From Lachnospiraceae bacterium (GTDB lineage Bacteria > Bacillota_A > Clostridia > Lachnospirales > Lachnospiraceae), in NCBI GenBank assembly GCA_018365895.1, contig JAGZJD010000015.1:1-46108 (forward strand): a stretch of 46,108 nucleotides of DNA, read 5' to 3'. Shown here in pieces: positions 31,315 through 40,992 of the stretch. A program made the position numbers and the translations under genes. The stretch's first letter is position 1. Every line of letters begins with the position of its first letter. The notes beneath the pieces were generated by a model. That model had not been told where the DNA came from. It searched no databases and worked only from the letters and a program-made list of their open reading frames with translations.

Positions 31315-32047
31315 GAAGAATGTGTTAATTGAAGTAAAAAATTTGCAGAAGCAGTTTGGCAATAATAAGGTGTTGGACGGTATTTCTACAGACATCTGTC
31401 AGGGAGAAGTTGTGGCGATTATTGGACCATCCGGTTCAGGAAAATCAACATTTCTCAGATCGTTAAATCTTCTGGAAGTACCAACAGGAGGACAGATTTT
31501 ATTTGAAGGAACAGATATTACCGATCCAAAAGTGGATATTAATCGCCACCGCCAGAAAATAGGAATGGTATTCCAACAGTTCAATCTATTCCCGCACAAG
31601 AGTGTGAAAGAGAATATTATGTTGGCTCCGGTGACACTTGGACTTTTAACAAAAGAAGAGGCATCAGAGAAAGCGGACGAACTGCTGGCAAGAGTAGGAC
31701 TTCCAGATAAGGCAGATTCCTATCCGGATTGTCTTTCCGGCGGGCAGAAACAGCGTATTGCTATCGCAAGAGCGCTTGCGATGAATCCGGATGTGATGCT
31801 TTTTGATGAACCAACATCTGCACTCGACCCAGAGATGGTAGGAGAGGTTTTAAATATTATGAAAGAGCTGGCGGCGGACGGCATGACCATGGTTGTTGTT
31901 ACACATGAGATGGGATTTGCAAGAGAAGTTGCAACGCGAGTTATTTTCATTGATGAAGGTAAGATCCAGGAAGAGAACACTCCGGAAGAGTTTTTTGCTC
32001 ATCCGAAAAATGCAAGACTTCAGGATTTTTTATCCAAAGTGCTCTAG
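31304..32047 (+). CDS. Polar amino-acid ABC transporter ATP-binding protein
   Basis: It powers the transporter. The 247-residue product has Walker [10 protein letters not shown] (about residues 40-48), Q-loop [18 protein letters not shown], signature [15 protein letters not shown], Walker [15 protein letters not shown] and the switch histidine in [14 protein letters not shown]. It is GlnQ/ArtP-like. It overlaps the permease gene, so the three genes form one operon ending at the terminator at 32087. Confidence 0.95.
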   Translation: MSDKKNVLIEVKNLQKQFGNNKVLDGISTDICQGEVVAIIGPSGSGKSTFLRSLNLLEVPTGGQILFEGTDITDPKVDINRHRQKIGMVFQQFNLFPHKSVKENIMLAPVTLGLLTKEEASEKADELLARVGLPDKADSYPDCLSGGQKQRIAIARALAMNPDVMLFDEPTSALDPEMVGEVLNIMKELAADGMTMVVVTHEMGFAREVATRVIFIDEGKIQEENTPEEFFAHPKNARLQDFLSKVL

Positions 32048-32086
32048 TGACTTTTTGTGCCGAATGTGATATGATGGTACAAGGTG

Positions 32087-32113
32087 AGGACAGTGATTTT
32101 CACTGTCCTTTTT
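32087..32113 (+). terminator. Terminator of the amino-acid transporter operon
   Basis: AGGACAGTGA (32087-32096) pairs perfectly with TCACTGTCCT (32100-32109) and is followed by T residues to 32113. Confidence 0.92.
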
Positions 32114-32172
32114 GAATTTGCAGAAAGGAAGAGCTGATCGGCGCAGCATGCAGACAGCGAAAGAGTTGAGCG

Positions 32173-33252
32173 ATGAGGACAAGAGAAGAAAACATTGAGT
32201 TAATCAAAACATTGAGCAACGCCAACGGTGTATCCGGATTTGAGGATGAGGTTGCTGAAATCGGAAGAAAAGAGACAGAGCACTATTGTAATGTTACTAT
32301 TGATTCTTTGAGAAATACATACATGAGCCTGAAAAATAATAAGGGGCGGAAGTTAAAAGTATGGATGGATGCTCACAGTGATGAAGTAGGATATATTGTG
32401 CAGGCGATCAAACCAAATGGAACGATGAATTTTCTTACTTTGGGCGGTAGTGAAGTGACGAACCTTCCCTCAAATAAGGTGCGGGTAAGGAATGACGACG
32501 GAGAATATATTCCAGGCATCATTACAAGTAAACCACCGCATTTTATAAGTGAAGCGGAAAAAGGACGTGGACGTACGCTTTCTGATATGGCAATTGATGT
32601 GGGAGCATTAAGCATAGAGGATCTGAAGAAGAACTTTAACATCCGTATGGCTGCCCCAGTAGTTCCGGATGTGGAGTGTACTTATGATGAGAAACGGGAT
32701 CTGTTTATGGGAAAAGCATTTGACTGTCGCGTAGGCTGTGCGGCTCTGATCGAAGCGCTGAACCAGTTAAGTAAAGAAGAACTGGAGGTGGATGTGGAAG
32801 CGACGCTTACCGTGCAGGAAGAAGTGGGAGAAAGAGGTGCTATGGCAGCTGTAGACAATATTGATGCAGATGTGTGTATTGTTTTTGAAGGCTGTCCGGC
32901 AGATGATACGTTTTCACCGGATTATATGATTCAGACGGCTCTTAGAAAAGGACCGATGCTGCGCCATTTTGATTGTTCTATGATTACAAATCCGCGCTTC
33001 CAGAGATTTGCATTGGATCTGGGAGAAGAACTTGGAATTCCGGTACAGGAATCAGTAAGAAGCGGTGGAGGAACGAATGGAAAATATATTTATACATCAC
33101 GGCATGGAGTTCCGACAATCGTTATTGGAGTACCAGTGCGTTATATCCACAGTCATTATGGAATCTGTACGCTTGAGGATTACCAGAATTCTGTGCGGCT
33201 TGCAGTTGAAATTGTAAAACGTCTGAATGAAGAGACGATCGGGAACTTCTAG
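32173..33252 (+). CDS. M42 family metallopeptidase (glutamyl/deblocking aminopeptidase type)
   Basis: It removes residues from the N terminus of peptides in the cytoplasm as large tetrahedral assemblies. The 359-residue product carries the metal and catalytic motifs: MDAHSDEVGYIVQAIKPNGT (His and Asp ligand region, about residue 65), FDCRVGCAALIEAL, TVQEEVGERGAMAAVDN (general base Glu pair, about 215) and VRYIHSHYGICTLEDY (C-terminal His). The ribosome binding site is weak (GAGTTGAGCG), and a short unrelated ORF begins at 32148 upstream. Confidence 0.93.
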   Translation: MRTREENIELIKTLSNANGVSGFEDEVAEIGRKETEHYCNVTIDSLRNTYMSLKNNKGRKLKVWMDAHSDEVGYIVQAIKPNGTMNFLTLGGSEVTNLPSNKVRVRNDDGEYIPGIITSKPPHFISEAEKGRGRTLSDMAIDVGALSIEDLKKNFNIRMAAPVVPDVECTYDEKRDLFMGKAFDCRVGCAALIEALNQLSKEELEVDVEATLTVQEEVGERGAMAAVDNIDADVCIVFEGCPADDTFSPDYMIQTALRKGPMLRHFDCSMITNPRFQRFALDLGEELGIPVQESVRSGGGTNGKYIYTSRHGVPTIVIGVPVRYIHSHYGICTLEDYQNSVRLAVEIVKRLNEETIGNF

Positions 33253-33292
33253 TAATGGTAAACAGCAGAATAGTAAAAAACAGAAGATAAAA

Positions 33293-33340
33293 AAGAGGTC
33301 GGGATTCTTTGCGTTTGCTCAAAGAATTCCGATCTCTTTT
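33293..33340. terminator. Bidirectional terminator
   Basis: A 19-bp stem: the left arm at 33293-33311 (AAGAGGTCGGGATTCTTTG) pairs with the right arm ending near 33338 with two G-U pairs. Runs of A before and T after (TCTCTTTT) let it serve both the M42 gene and the minus-strand operon. Confidence 0.85.
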
Positions 33341-33398
33341 GATGAAAAGCGTTAAAATACAATATGGTGGAATATAGCCTGACGTTATTCCATTTTTG

Positions 33399-34211
33399 TT
33401 ATCGCATAAAATGGTCGATTACATGAAGAATCCCATCTTCATCATTGGATTTGGTAATAAAATCGGCCCGTTCCAAAAGAATTGGCTGTGCATTGGCCAT
33501 TGCCACGCCAAGCCCCGCGAATTCCAGCATCGTCAGATCGTTAAAGCCGTCTCCGCAACAGATCATTTCATTGGCGCTGCGCCCTATATTGTTCAGAAGC
33601 TTCTGAAGAGAATAGGCTTTATCGATGTTTGACGGCATGATTTCCAGAAAGAAAGGTTCGGAGCGGTAAATATTGAGTCTGGAACGAAATTGCTTTTTCA
33701 GCAGTGTTTCCAGTTCTTTCGTATATTCTGGTTCACCGGAGATTAGTATCTTATTGACCGGAAAGGTAATGTCGGAAAAATCATTTACCGAAACTACCGG
33801 GATAGAGTTGATCCGGGATTCCAGCATTGTGTATTCATTCGGTGTCTCTTCTGCCTGGATACAGTAAATGTGTTCCATATCGTAAGTGAGAATATCAACC
33901 GGATAAGATATGGAAGCTTCTGTAATTGGCAGCAGTACGTCTGCCGGAAGCACTTTCTGGTAAATAATTTCACCTGTTTTGCAGTTCATAATCCGACCAC
34001 CGTTAAAAGAAAGGACGTAGCCGCCGAAACGGTCAAGTTCCAGTTCTTTTGCAAGAGGGAGCACACCGGTTGTCGGTCGACCGGAAGCAAGAATCACTTG
34101 TTTGCCGGCTTTCTGAATCTCTATCAGTGCATTTTTGGTAGGCGGAGTAATCTTCTTCTCTGAATTAGTTAGCGTGCCGTCCAGATCGAGCGTAATGATT
34201 TCGTAACTCAT
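33399..34211 (-). CDS. HAD-superfamily (Cof-type) sugar-phosphate phosphatase
   Basis: It is a cytoplasmic phosphatase of the HAD-IIB group, acting on sugar phosphates or similar; the exact substrate is not predictable. The 270-residue product has motif I DLDGTLTNS (residues 8-16), motif II LASGRPTTGV, the C2 cap domain, the lysine in NIDKAYSLQKLL and motif III/IV CCGDGFNDLTMLEFAG. Length fits the Cof family. It begins two bases after the murF stop, so it shares its transcript. Confidence 0.92.
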   Translation of the reverse strand: MSYEIITLDLDGTLTNSEKKITPPTKNALIEIQKAGKQVILASGRPTTGVLPLAKELELDRFGGYVLSFNGGRIMNCKTGEIIYQKVLPADVLLPITEASISYPVDILTYDMEHIYCIQAEETPNEYTMLESRINSIPVVSVNDFSDITFPVNKILISGEPEYTKELETLLKKQFRSRLNIYRSEPFFLEIMPSNIDKAYSLQKLLNNIGRSANEMICCGDGFNDLTMLEFAGLGVAMANAQPILLERADFITKSNDEDGILHVIDHFMR

Positions 34212-34213
34212 AG

Positions 34214-35590
34214 CTATTGCAGTGCCTCCACAATGACTGGAAATTCCATTCCATGTGATGCCTTGATTAGAATAGAGTCCCTGTCTGTTAAGAGTTCTTC
34301 ACGGTGCTGAAGAAATTCTTCTTTTGTAGCAAAATAATGGATTTCTGGGTGAAAATCATCGTTATGGTGAATGCTTTTAGCGCCTTTGGCAATTTGCTGT
34401 GCCAAAGTTCCGATACATATAAGTACATCAATTGCTTTTTGGGCGGCATATACACCTACTTCATAATGCATTTCTTTTTCATTCGCTCCAAGCTCAAACA
34501 TATCTCCAAGTATGGCTACTTTGCGTCCGAGCGCACAGGTAAGAACATCAATGGAAGCTTTCATGGAAACCGGATTTGCGTTGTAGCAGTCGTCAATCAG
34601 CATATAATGTTCTGTTTCTATGATGTTATTGCGTCCGGACACCGGGCGGAGCGTTTCGATTCCGGCGCGTATCTCGTCAAGAGAAAGTCCGAGTCTCATA
34701 CCGACAGCGGCTCCGGCAAGAGCATTATATACCATATGAGCACCCGGAATTGGAATAATTGCCTGGAGTGTACCAGTTGGAAGATGGATTGTGCAGGCAG
34801 TGCCGCGAAGGCCAAGATCTTCTACATCGGAAGCATAAATACCGTTCTGAGAAGAGCGACCAAAGAAGAAGCTGGAAGCGTGCTCCGGTACTTCAGCATG
34901 AACCAGCATATCGTCGTCTCCGTTTAAAATTATATCACCGCCGTGCTGCATATGACGGAACATTTCTGTTTTAGCGCGAAGAATGCCAAAGCGGTCTCCA
35001 AGCTGTTCTAAGTGACAGTAGCCGATATTTGTAATGACACAGATATCCGGCTGTGCGATGGCAGCCAGGCGATCCATTTCTCCGAAATCGCTGATTCCCA
35101 TTTCAAGGACAGCAACTTCATGCTCCTCACGGATACGAAATACGGTCAGAGGAAGACCGATTTCATTATTGAAATTACCTTCTGTTTTCAGAACATGGTA
35201 TTTTTGAGCCAATACAGAGGCAATCATTTCTTTTGTACTTGTTTTCCCGACACTTCCGCTAATGCCGACTACTTTAATTCCAAGTGCCTGACGGTAATGA
35301 CGGGCAATATCCTTGAGCGCTTGAGGAGAAGATTCTACAAGGATGTATGGAAAGGATACATTGCCGAGCGGTTTTTCAGAAAGAGCGGCAAGAGCTCCTT
35401 TTTCTATGACTTGCGGAATAAAATCATGTCCATCTACCCGGGCGCCTTTGATCGGGACAAATAAAAATCCGGTTTCAATTTTGCGGCTGTCAATAGCAAC
35501 GCCGGTAACTTCCTGGGCAGCAAGTTCATCGTTACCAAAATAGGTGCCGCCGCAGGCAGCGGCTATTTCTTTTAATGACATTTGTTTCAT
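34214..35590 (-). CDS. murF: UDP-N-acetylmuramoyl-tripeptide--D-alanyl-D-alanine ligase
   Basis: MurF adds D-Ala-D-Ala to UDP-MurNAc-tripeptide, the last cytoplasmic step of the peptidoglycan precursor. The 458-residue product has the substrate-binding domain (LKEIAAACGGTYFGNDELAA), P-loop GISGSVGKTSTKEMIA (about residues 105-120) and the ligase C-terminal domain (DDCYNANPVSMKASIDVLTC). ATG 35590 with GAGGA upstream is chosen over a longer frame start. It lies directly after ddl, whose product it uses. Confidence 0.95.
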   Translation of the reverse strand: MKQMSLKEIAAACGGTYFGNDELAAQEVTGVAIDSRKIETGFLFVPIKGARVDGHDFIPQVIEKGALAALSEKPLGNVSFPYILVESSPQALKDIARHYRQALGIKVVGISGSVGKTSTKEMIASVLAQKYHVLKTEGNFNNEIGLPLTVFRIREEHEVAVLEMGISDFGEMDRLAAIAQPDICVITNIGYCHLEQLGDRFGILRAKTEMFRHMQHGGDIILNGDDDMLVHAEVPEHASSFFFGRSSQNGIYASDVEDLGLRGTACTIHLPTGTLQAIIPIPGAHMVYNALAGAAVGMRLGLSLDEIRAGIETLRPVSGRNNIIETEHYMLIDDCYNANPVSMKASIDVLTCALGRKVAILGDMFELGANEKEMHYEVGVYAAQKAIDVLICIGTLAQQIAKGAKSIHHNDDFHPEIHYFATKEEFLQHREELLTDRDSILIKASHGMEFPVIVEALQ

Positions 35591-35609
35591 AATATCGTTC
35601 CTCGTATGT

Positions 35610-36671
35610 TTAGACCGTTTTGCTGTAGCGGGCAAGAGATTTTTCGATGATCATCTCACAAAGTTCACTGTAATTGATTCCGGCAGCGCCGGCTTCTTTT
35701 GGAAGAAGACTTGCAGGAGTCATACCAGGAAGACTGTTGACTTCCAGGCAGTAGATATCTCCGTTTTCTGTCAGAAGGAAATCTGCTCTTGAATAGACAT
35801 CCAGTTTTAATGCCGCAAATGCTTTCTCAGCTGCACACTGCATCTTATGTGCAATGTCTTCCGGAATCTGTGCCGGACAGATTTCCTGAGTGCATCCATC
35901 CTGATACTTGTTTTTATAATCAAAGAAACCGCTGTTTGGAATGATTTCAATAACAGGAAGCGCTTTTCCTTCAATAATTCCGACAGCAAATTCCCGCCCT
36001 TTGATATATTCCTCAATAATCAGTTCATCTTCATAGCGGAAAGAAGCTTCGATAGCCTGGTTATATTCTTCTTCGGTGTGTACGATATATACACCAACGC
36101 TGGAACCGCCGGAGCATGGTTTTACAACGACTGGGAGTGAAAGACCAAGAGCAGTAAGCGAAGTGTCCTGGCAGGATTTGTAAAGCCATGTTCCCTTTGG
36201 CGTCGGTACGCCTTCTGTGCGGAAAATTTGTTTTGTCAGCCCTTTGTCCATTGCCAGAGCGCTGCCGAGAGAGTTCGGACCGGTATATTTGATTCCCAGT
36301 ACATCGAAAGTAGCCTGGAGTTTTCCGTTTTCGCCAATATCGCCGTGAAGTCCCATAAATACAATGTCTGCCATCTGGCAAAGGGCAATTACATTTGGGC
36401 CAAGCAGACATGGGGACTGATCCGCGCGGGAAGCTCGGATGGCAGCCAGATCCGGTTCATCTGCGCTGATTCCGGATGCAATAGAAAGTCCGGCATCCGG
36501 AAGGGAGAAAAGATCCTCTAATTTGTCGGCATCATATGGAATTCCCATAAATGCATCCATCAGGACAGCCTGATGGCCATTTTCAAGTAAAGTACGGCAG
36601 ATACCGGCACCGGATGTAAGAGAAACATCACGCTCTGTGCTGAGTCCACCCGCTAATACAACTATTTTCAT
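35610..36671 (-). CDS. ddl: D-alanine--D-alanine ligase
   Basis: It joins two D-alanines using ATP. The 353-residue ATP-grasp product begins MKIVVLAGGLSTERDVSLTS and carries FMGLHGDIGENGKLQATFDV, PVVVKPCSGGSSVGVYIVHT and the metal/phosphate site YCLEVNSLPGMTPASLLPKE. The residue in the omega-loop region (EEYIKGREFAVG) matches the D-Ala type in general, but I cannot exclude D-lactate or D-serine specificity from sequence alone. murF follows after 19 bases. Confidence 0.93.
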   Translation of the reverse strand: MKIVVLAGGLSTERDVSLTSGAGICRTLLENGHQAVLMDAFMGIPYDADKLEDLFSLPDAGLSIASGISADEPDLAAIRASRADQSPCLLGPNVIALCQMADIVFMGLHGDIGENGKLQATFDVLGIKYTGPNSLGSALAMDKGLTKQIFRTEGVPTPKGTWLYKSCQDTSLTALGLSLPVVVKPCSGGSSVGVYIVHTEEEYNQAIEASFRYEDELIIEEYIKGREFAVGIIEGKALPVIEIIPNSGFFDYKNKYQDGCTQEICPAQIPEDIAHKMQCAAEKAFAALKLDVYSRADFLLTENGDIYCLEVNSLPGMTPASLLPKEAGAAGINYSELCEMIIEKSLARYSKTV

Positions 36672-36715
36672 ATATATTATCCTCTTTTCTTAGTTTAACA
36701 ATAGTCTATCCTATT

Positions 36716-38170
36716 TTAATCATCCATGCTCATTTGGTCAAGCAGTGATTTCTTCACATCATAGAGTTTTTGGGAAAGGTCAACATAAACCGGATGCGGA
36801 TTAAAGAGACGCATCGTTTCATCCCAGAGTGTTTCTTTTTCCTGACGGCAGTAGTCAGCAATTTCAGTAACAGACTTCTCAGGATAAACACAAGCTCCGT
36901 TTAAAAATATCGGGCACATCAATTCCCGAATAGTGTAGGAACCACCCTTTAAGCGTGTTTTCTTCCATGTTTCAATTGGATCAAAAAGAAGAAGTTCCTT
37001 TTCCGGATCCAGAATTTCATCGGCAAAGCAAATCAGGTCAGCTTTAATCTTTCCGCTTCCTTTCTCGTAGATTCGATAGATAGTTTTATTTCCGGGATTT
37101 GTAATCTTTTCTGAATTTTCAGAAAGTTTAATTTTCGGGAGAAATTCTCCTTTTTCGTTTTGAATGGCAGCCAATTTGTAAACACCTCCGAAAGCAGGAC
37201 AGTCTTTGGAAGTAATTAGGTTTGTACCGACTCCCCAGGAATTAATGGCTGCACCCTGCATCTTAAGATCGTGGATCAGGTATTCATCCAGATCATTAGA
37301 GGCAGAAATAAATGCATCCGGGAAACCGGCTTCATCCAACATCTTGCGGGCCTTTTTGGAAAGATAAGCAAGGTCACCGCTGTCAAGACGAATACCGTAT
37401 TTTTCTAGTTCAATTCCCTCTTCTTTCATTTCACGGAATACCCGGATGGCATTTGGAACACCGGATTTCAATGTGTCGTAGGTGTCAACGAGAAGACAGC
37501 AGAAAGAAGGATAGAGTCTTGCATATGTCTTAAATGCGGTGTATTCATCCGGAAAACTCATAATCCAGCTATGGGCATGAGTTCCCATAACCGGGACATT
37601 AAATTCTTTGCCGGCCAGTACGTTAGAAGTTCCGGCACAGCCGCCGATCATTGCCGCTCTGGCGCCGTAGAGTCCGGCATCCGGTCCTTGAGCCCGTCGC
37701 AGGCCAAACTCCATAATGGTATCATTCTGAGCAGCATGAACTACTCTGGAAGCTTTTGTTGCGATCAGTGACTGATGGTTGATGATATTCAAAAGAGCAG
37801 TTTCTACAAGCTGCGCTTCCATCATCGGTGCGATTACTTTTACAAGAGGTTCCCGTGGAAAGACAACAGTTCCTTCCGGAATGGCATAGATGCTTCCGCT
37901 GAAATGATATCCGCTCAGATAGTGGAGAAATTCTTCACTGAACATATGAAGGCTTCTTAAATAATCTACATCATCATAAGAAAAATTCAGGTTCTTCACA
38001 TAGTCGATAGCCTGCTGAAGTCCGGCGGCAACGGAGTAACCGGAGCCACATGGATTAGCACGGAAAAAGATATCAAAAACGACTACTTCATTGTCTCCAC
38101 GTTCAAAATATCCCTGCATCATTGTTAATTCATATAAATCTGTAAGTAATGTTAAATTTCTTGAATCCAT
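36716..38170 (-). CDS. pncB: Nicotinate phosphoribosyltransferase
   Basis: It converts nicotinate and PRPP to nicotinate mononucleotide in NAD salvage. The 484-residue product has the family opening SRNLTLLTDLYELTMMQGYF, the catalytic and phosphoribosyl-binding segments EFGLRRAQGPDAGLYGARAA (about residue 158), GTHAHSWIMSF and GIRLDSGDLAYLSKKARKML. ATG 38170 follows TAGGAGGAC; the longer frame upstream overlaps plsC and is rejected. Confidence 0.95.
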   Translation of the reverse strand: MDSRNLTLLTDLYELTMMQGYFERGDNEVVVFDIFFRANPCGSGYSVAAGLQQAIDYVKNLNFSYDDVDYLRSLHMFSEEFLHYLSGYHFSGSIYAIPEGTVVFPREPLVKVIAPMMEAQLVETALLNIINHQSLIATKASRVVHAAQNDTIMEFGLRRAQGPDAGLYGARAAMIGGCAGTSNVLAGKEFNVPVMGTHAHSWIMSFPDEYTAFKTYARLYPSFCCLLVDTYDTLKSGVPNAIRVFREMKEEGIELEKYGIRLDSGDLAYLSKKARKMLDEAGFPDAFISASNDLDEYLIHDLKMQGAAINSWGVGTNLITSKDCPAFGGVYKLAAIQNEKGEFLPKIKLSENSEKITNPGNKTIYRIYEKGSGKIKADLICFADEILDPEKELLLFDPIETWKKTRLKGGSYTIRELMCPIFLNGACVYPEKSVTEIADYCRQEKETLWDETMRLFNPHPVYVDLSQKLYDVKKSLLDQMSMDD

Positions 38171-38183
38171 ATTAATTGTCCTC

Positions 38184-38918
38184 CTACAGCAATGCTGCAT
38201 TTTTGTGTATGGTTTCATCGATGATATTCTGACAGTAACGTCCCAGATGTTTACGAGTCTCTTTGTCAAGAGAATTCGGATAGATCGGTTCGCCATATTC
38301 GATAACCACATGTGTTTTTTTGATCAGCGGGAGATGATTCTCGAAGATCTCAGCTGTGTTATTCATAGAAATCGGTACAATGGCACAGCCTGTTTTTTCA
38401 GCAATTTTTAATGAGCCGTCTTTGAATGGAAGAAGTGAGAGTTCTTCTCCTTTGTTCCGCGTTCCTTCTGGGAAAATGCAGATAGAAATTCCCTTTTTCA
38501 CATAGTCAATGCCCTGGAGAATGGTCTTTAATCCTTCTTTGATGTTTTCTCGGTCGAGGAAGAGGCAGTAGAGCAGACGCATCCATGTGGAAAGAAGCGG
38601 GATTTTCTCCATTTCTTTTTTTGCCACGTAGCCTGTCAGTCGTTTACACCGGGAATATGTGAGAAGAATATCGAAAAAACTTCTGTGATTACCAATAAAA
38701 AGCACCGGTTCATCTGGAACACGTTCTTCTCCGATGACAGTAATCTTTACTCCGGTAATTTTAAGAATACATTTAAAGCCCCACTGTACAATACGCAGAC
38801 TGGAGTAGTCCCGTGTATTTGGGCGAAATTTACCTATGATCCATTCCACAAGCATGACAGGAATAGACAAGATTAAAAAGCTGACTAAAAAAATAAAGAC
38901 AACGATAAAGCGAATCAT
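38184..38918 (-). CDS. plsC: 1-acyl-sn-glycerol-3-phosphate acyltransferase
   Basis: It makes phosphatidic acid for membrane phospholipids. The 244-residue product has an N-terminal membrane segment (residues about 1-25), the catalytic NHRSFFD (HxxxxD motif, about residue 77), and FPEGTRNKGEEL (about 150). Length is typical. AAAGGAC precedes the ATG. It lies between malQ and pncB with gaps of 15 and 13 bases, so they are probably co-transcribed. Confidence 0.93.
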   Translation of the reverse strand: MIRFIVVFIFLVSFLILSIPVMLVEWIIGKFRPNTRDYSSLRIVQWGFKCILKITGVKITVIGEERVPDEPVLFIGNHRSFFDILLTYSRCKRLTGYVAKKEMEKIPLLSTWMRLLYCLFLDRENIKEGLKTILQGIDYVKKGISICIFPEGTRNKGEELSLLPFKDGSLKIAEKTGCAIVPISMNNTAEIFENHLPLIKKTHVVIEYGEPIYPNSLDKETRKHLGRYCQNIIDETIHKNAALL

Positions 38919-38933
38919 AATATTCGGTCCTTT

Positions 38934-40460
38934 CTAATATCTTCCATATAAATGGGAGAGAGATTTTAAATATTCCGCGAGCGAATCATTCAGTGCTTCG
39001 CGGCAAAAGCGCCAACTCCAGTTTCCTGCTGCTTTGCCCGGTACATTCATACGTCCGTCTGAGTTAACGCCGAGTACATCCTGCATTGGGAAGATGGCAT
39101 AGGCTGCGATACTGCCAAGACAGGTGCGGATAAAGTCAAAATGAACAGAATTACCGTCCGTATTCATATAGCGGCGTACTTTATCCTGAGCTTTTGAAGA
39201 AGCATTCGTATACCAGCCCATAGAAGTATCATTATCGTGTGTGCCGGTATAACAAACACAGTTAGTGGTTGTGAATTGGTGAGGAAGATATGCGCTTTCT
39301 TCTTCTGATTCAAAGGCAAACTGCAAAACTTTCATACCTGGGAATCCAAACGTATCCCGAAGTCTTTCGACTTCCGGCGTGATGATCCCAAGATCTTCTG
39401 CGATGATTGGCAGATGGTCTCCAAGAGCTTTTTGGATCGCAAGAAAAAGAGATTCCTTTGGACCGCGTTTCCATGTTCCAAGAGCAGCAGATTTGGCATC
39501 GGCAGGAACTGCCCAGAAAGCTTCAAATCCACGGAAATGATCAATCCGCAAATAGTCAACAAGATCGAGCTGATTACGAATCCGCGCAATCCACCAGGCG
39601 TACCCGGTTTTCTTATGGGCCTTCCAGTCATAGAGAGGATTGCCCCAAAGCTGTCCGGTTTCGGAAAAATAATCCGGCGGAACACCTGCAACAACAGTCG
39701 GATAACCTTCTGCATCAAGAAGAAAGAGTTCCTGGTGGCTCCATACATCTGCACTGTCCAAAGAAACGAAGATAGGGATATCGCCGATAATCTTTACATC
39801 TTTGTCATTGGCATATGTTTTTAAGGCATACCACTGCCGGAAGAAGATGAACTGAATAAATTTGTAATAATTAATCTCATGTTTCAGAGACAGAATTAAT
39901 TCTGCTTTTTCTGCCGGGGAAGGGTTCCGATACGGAGTTTCCCATTCCAACCAGGAACGTCCGTCATTGGCAGATTTACATGCCATGTAAAGTGTATAGT
40001 CGGAAAGCCAGAATGAATTTTCACGACAGAAAGAGTCGTACTCTTCCAGAAGCATCTTGTCAGCTGTGTGGCAGAACTTTTCGTAAGCTTTCCGGAGAAG
40101 CTCATTTTTCCACGGAATGACAGCCCCGTAATCAACAGTTTTAGGATCTGTGTTCGGCAGGTCTTTTAAGTCTTCAGCGCTGATGAGATCAAGTTTTTGA
40201 AGATCGTCAGGACTGATCAGAAGGGGTTGACCGGCAAATGCAGAGAAACTCTGATAGGGGGAATCTCCGAATCCGGTCGGGTTAAGTGGAAGTACCTGCC
40301 AGAGATGTTGACCTGCTTTATTTAGAAAATCGATAAATTCATAAGCACCGTCTCCGAGATCTCCGATACCGTATGGAGATGGAAGAGAAGTGGGGTGCAG
40401 TAAAATCCCGGACAAACGGTCTGAAGGACCATATGTCGTCTGGGCAGTTTCAAAATTCAT
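38934..40460 (-). CDS. malQ: 4-alpha-glucanotransferase (amylomaltase)
   Basis: It transfers alpha-1,4-glucan segments and releases glucose, for maltodextrin or glycogen use. The 508-residue GH77 product begins MNFETAQTTYGPSDRLSGIL and shows HPTSLPSPYGIGDLGDGAYE, GDIPIFVSLDSADVWSHQEL, the nucleophile aspartate in LRIDHFRGFEAFW, the acid/base IIAEDLGIITPEV and CYTGTHDNDT. ATG 40460 with AAAGGAGAG upstream is preferred over a longer frame start that lacks one. It is the first gene of the minus-strand operon. Confidence 0.95.
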   Translation of the reverse strand: MNFETAQTTYGPSDRLSGILLHPTSLPSPYGIGDLGDGAYEFIDFLNKAGQHLWQVLPLNPTGFGDSPYQSFSAFAGQPLLISPDDLQKLDLISAEDLKDLPNTDPKTVDYGAVIPWKNELLRKAYEKFCHTADKMLLEEYDSFCRENSFWLSDYTLYMACKSANDGRSWLEWETPYRNPSPAEKAELILSLKHEINYYKFIQFIFFRQWYALKTYANDKDVKIIGDIPIFVSLDSADVWSHQELFLLDAEGYPTVVAGVPPDYFSETGQLWGNPLYDWKAHKKTGYAWWIARIRNQLDLVDYLRIDHFRGFEAFWAVPADAKSAALGTWKRGPKESLFLAIQKALGDHLPIIAEDLGIITPEVERLRDTFGFPGMKVLQFAFESEEESAYLPHQFTTTNCVCYTGTHDNDTSMGWYTNASSKAQDKVRRYMNTDGNSVHFDFIRTCLGSIAAYAIFPMQDVLGVNSDGRMNVPGKAAGNWSWRFCREALNDSLAEYLKSLSHLYGRY

Positions 40461-40496
40461 AAGTGCCCTCTCCTTTTTTGAAATGATTTGAAGTTT

Positions 40497-40525
40497 ATTA
40501 TACTCGATTTTGGTATTTTTCACAA
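40497..40525 (-). promoter_or_regulatory. Promoter of the malQ-plsC-pncB-ddl-murF operon
   Basis: On the minus strand, TTGTGA (40525-40520) and TATAAT (40502-40497) with a 17-base spacer. The transcript should start about 30 bases before malQ. Confidence 0.75.
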
Positions 40526-40570
40526 CCTTCCTGTGTATGATGTAAAAAAAGAATGAAAGCCGGAGGGGAT

Positions 40571-40978
40571 ATGAAACGGGTGATGCTGAGCTTGCTGCTG
40601 ACAGGTTTTTTTGTTTTGATATCAGGATGTCAGTTCCAGAAGCTCCATGAGGAAAGAGAAAAAGATCTGGATTATGTAATTCTTGAAGAACATGAGATTC
40701 CGGAAACATTTCTAAAAGAACTGGAAAATGTGAAGAAAGAGACTTTTCAAATGACATATGAAGATCAGGGGATGATTTATGCAGCAAAGGGGTATGGAGA
40801 TCAGGAAATGAGCGGTTATAGCATTATTGTGGATGAGGTTTATGAAAGCAAAGATGCGGTTTGGATCCATACAAATCTGCTCGGTCCAAAGAAAGGAGAA
40901 AAGACAGAGAAAAGAAAAACATATCCATATATTGTCATAAAACTGGAACAGACCGATAAATATATTGTATTCAAGTAG
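40571..40978 (+). CDS. Small predicted lipoprotein, unknown
   Basis: The 135-residue product has a signal peptide (VMLSLLLTGFFVLISGC) with a lipobox (LISGC, Cys about 19), then a charged helix (EEREKDLDYVILEEHEIPET) and a beta-rich region. Its role is unknown. GGAGGGG precedes ATG 40571. It lies divergently from malQ and 14 bases before the SipL-like gene, perhaps in one transcript with it. Confidence 0.8.
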   Translation: MKRVMLSLLLTGFFVLISGCQFQKLHEEREKDLDYVILEEHEIPETFLKELENVKKETFQMTYEDQGMIYAAKGYGDQEMSGYSIIVDEVYESKDAVWIHTNLLGPKKGEKTEKRKTYPYIVIKLEQTDKYIVFK

Positions 40979-40992
40979 AGGAGGAAGAAGCA

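Noticed and set aside
32148..32198. A 16-codon upstream frame before the M42 peptidase gene
   Set aside because: It has no suitable ribosome binding site and overlaps the M42 start in another frame; probably chance.
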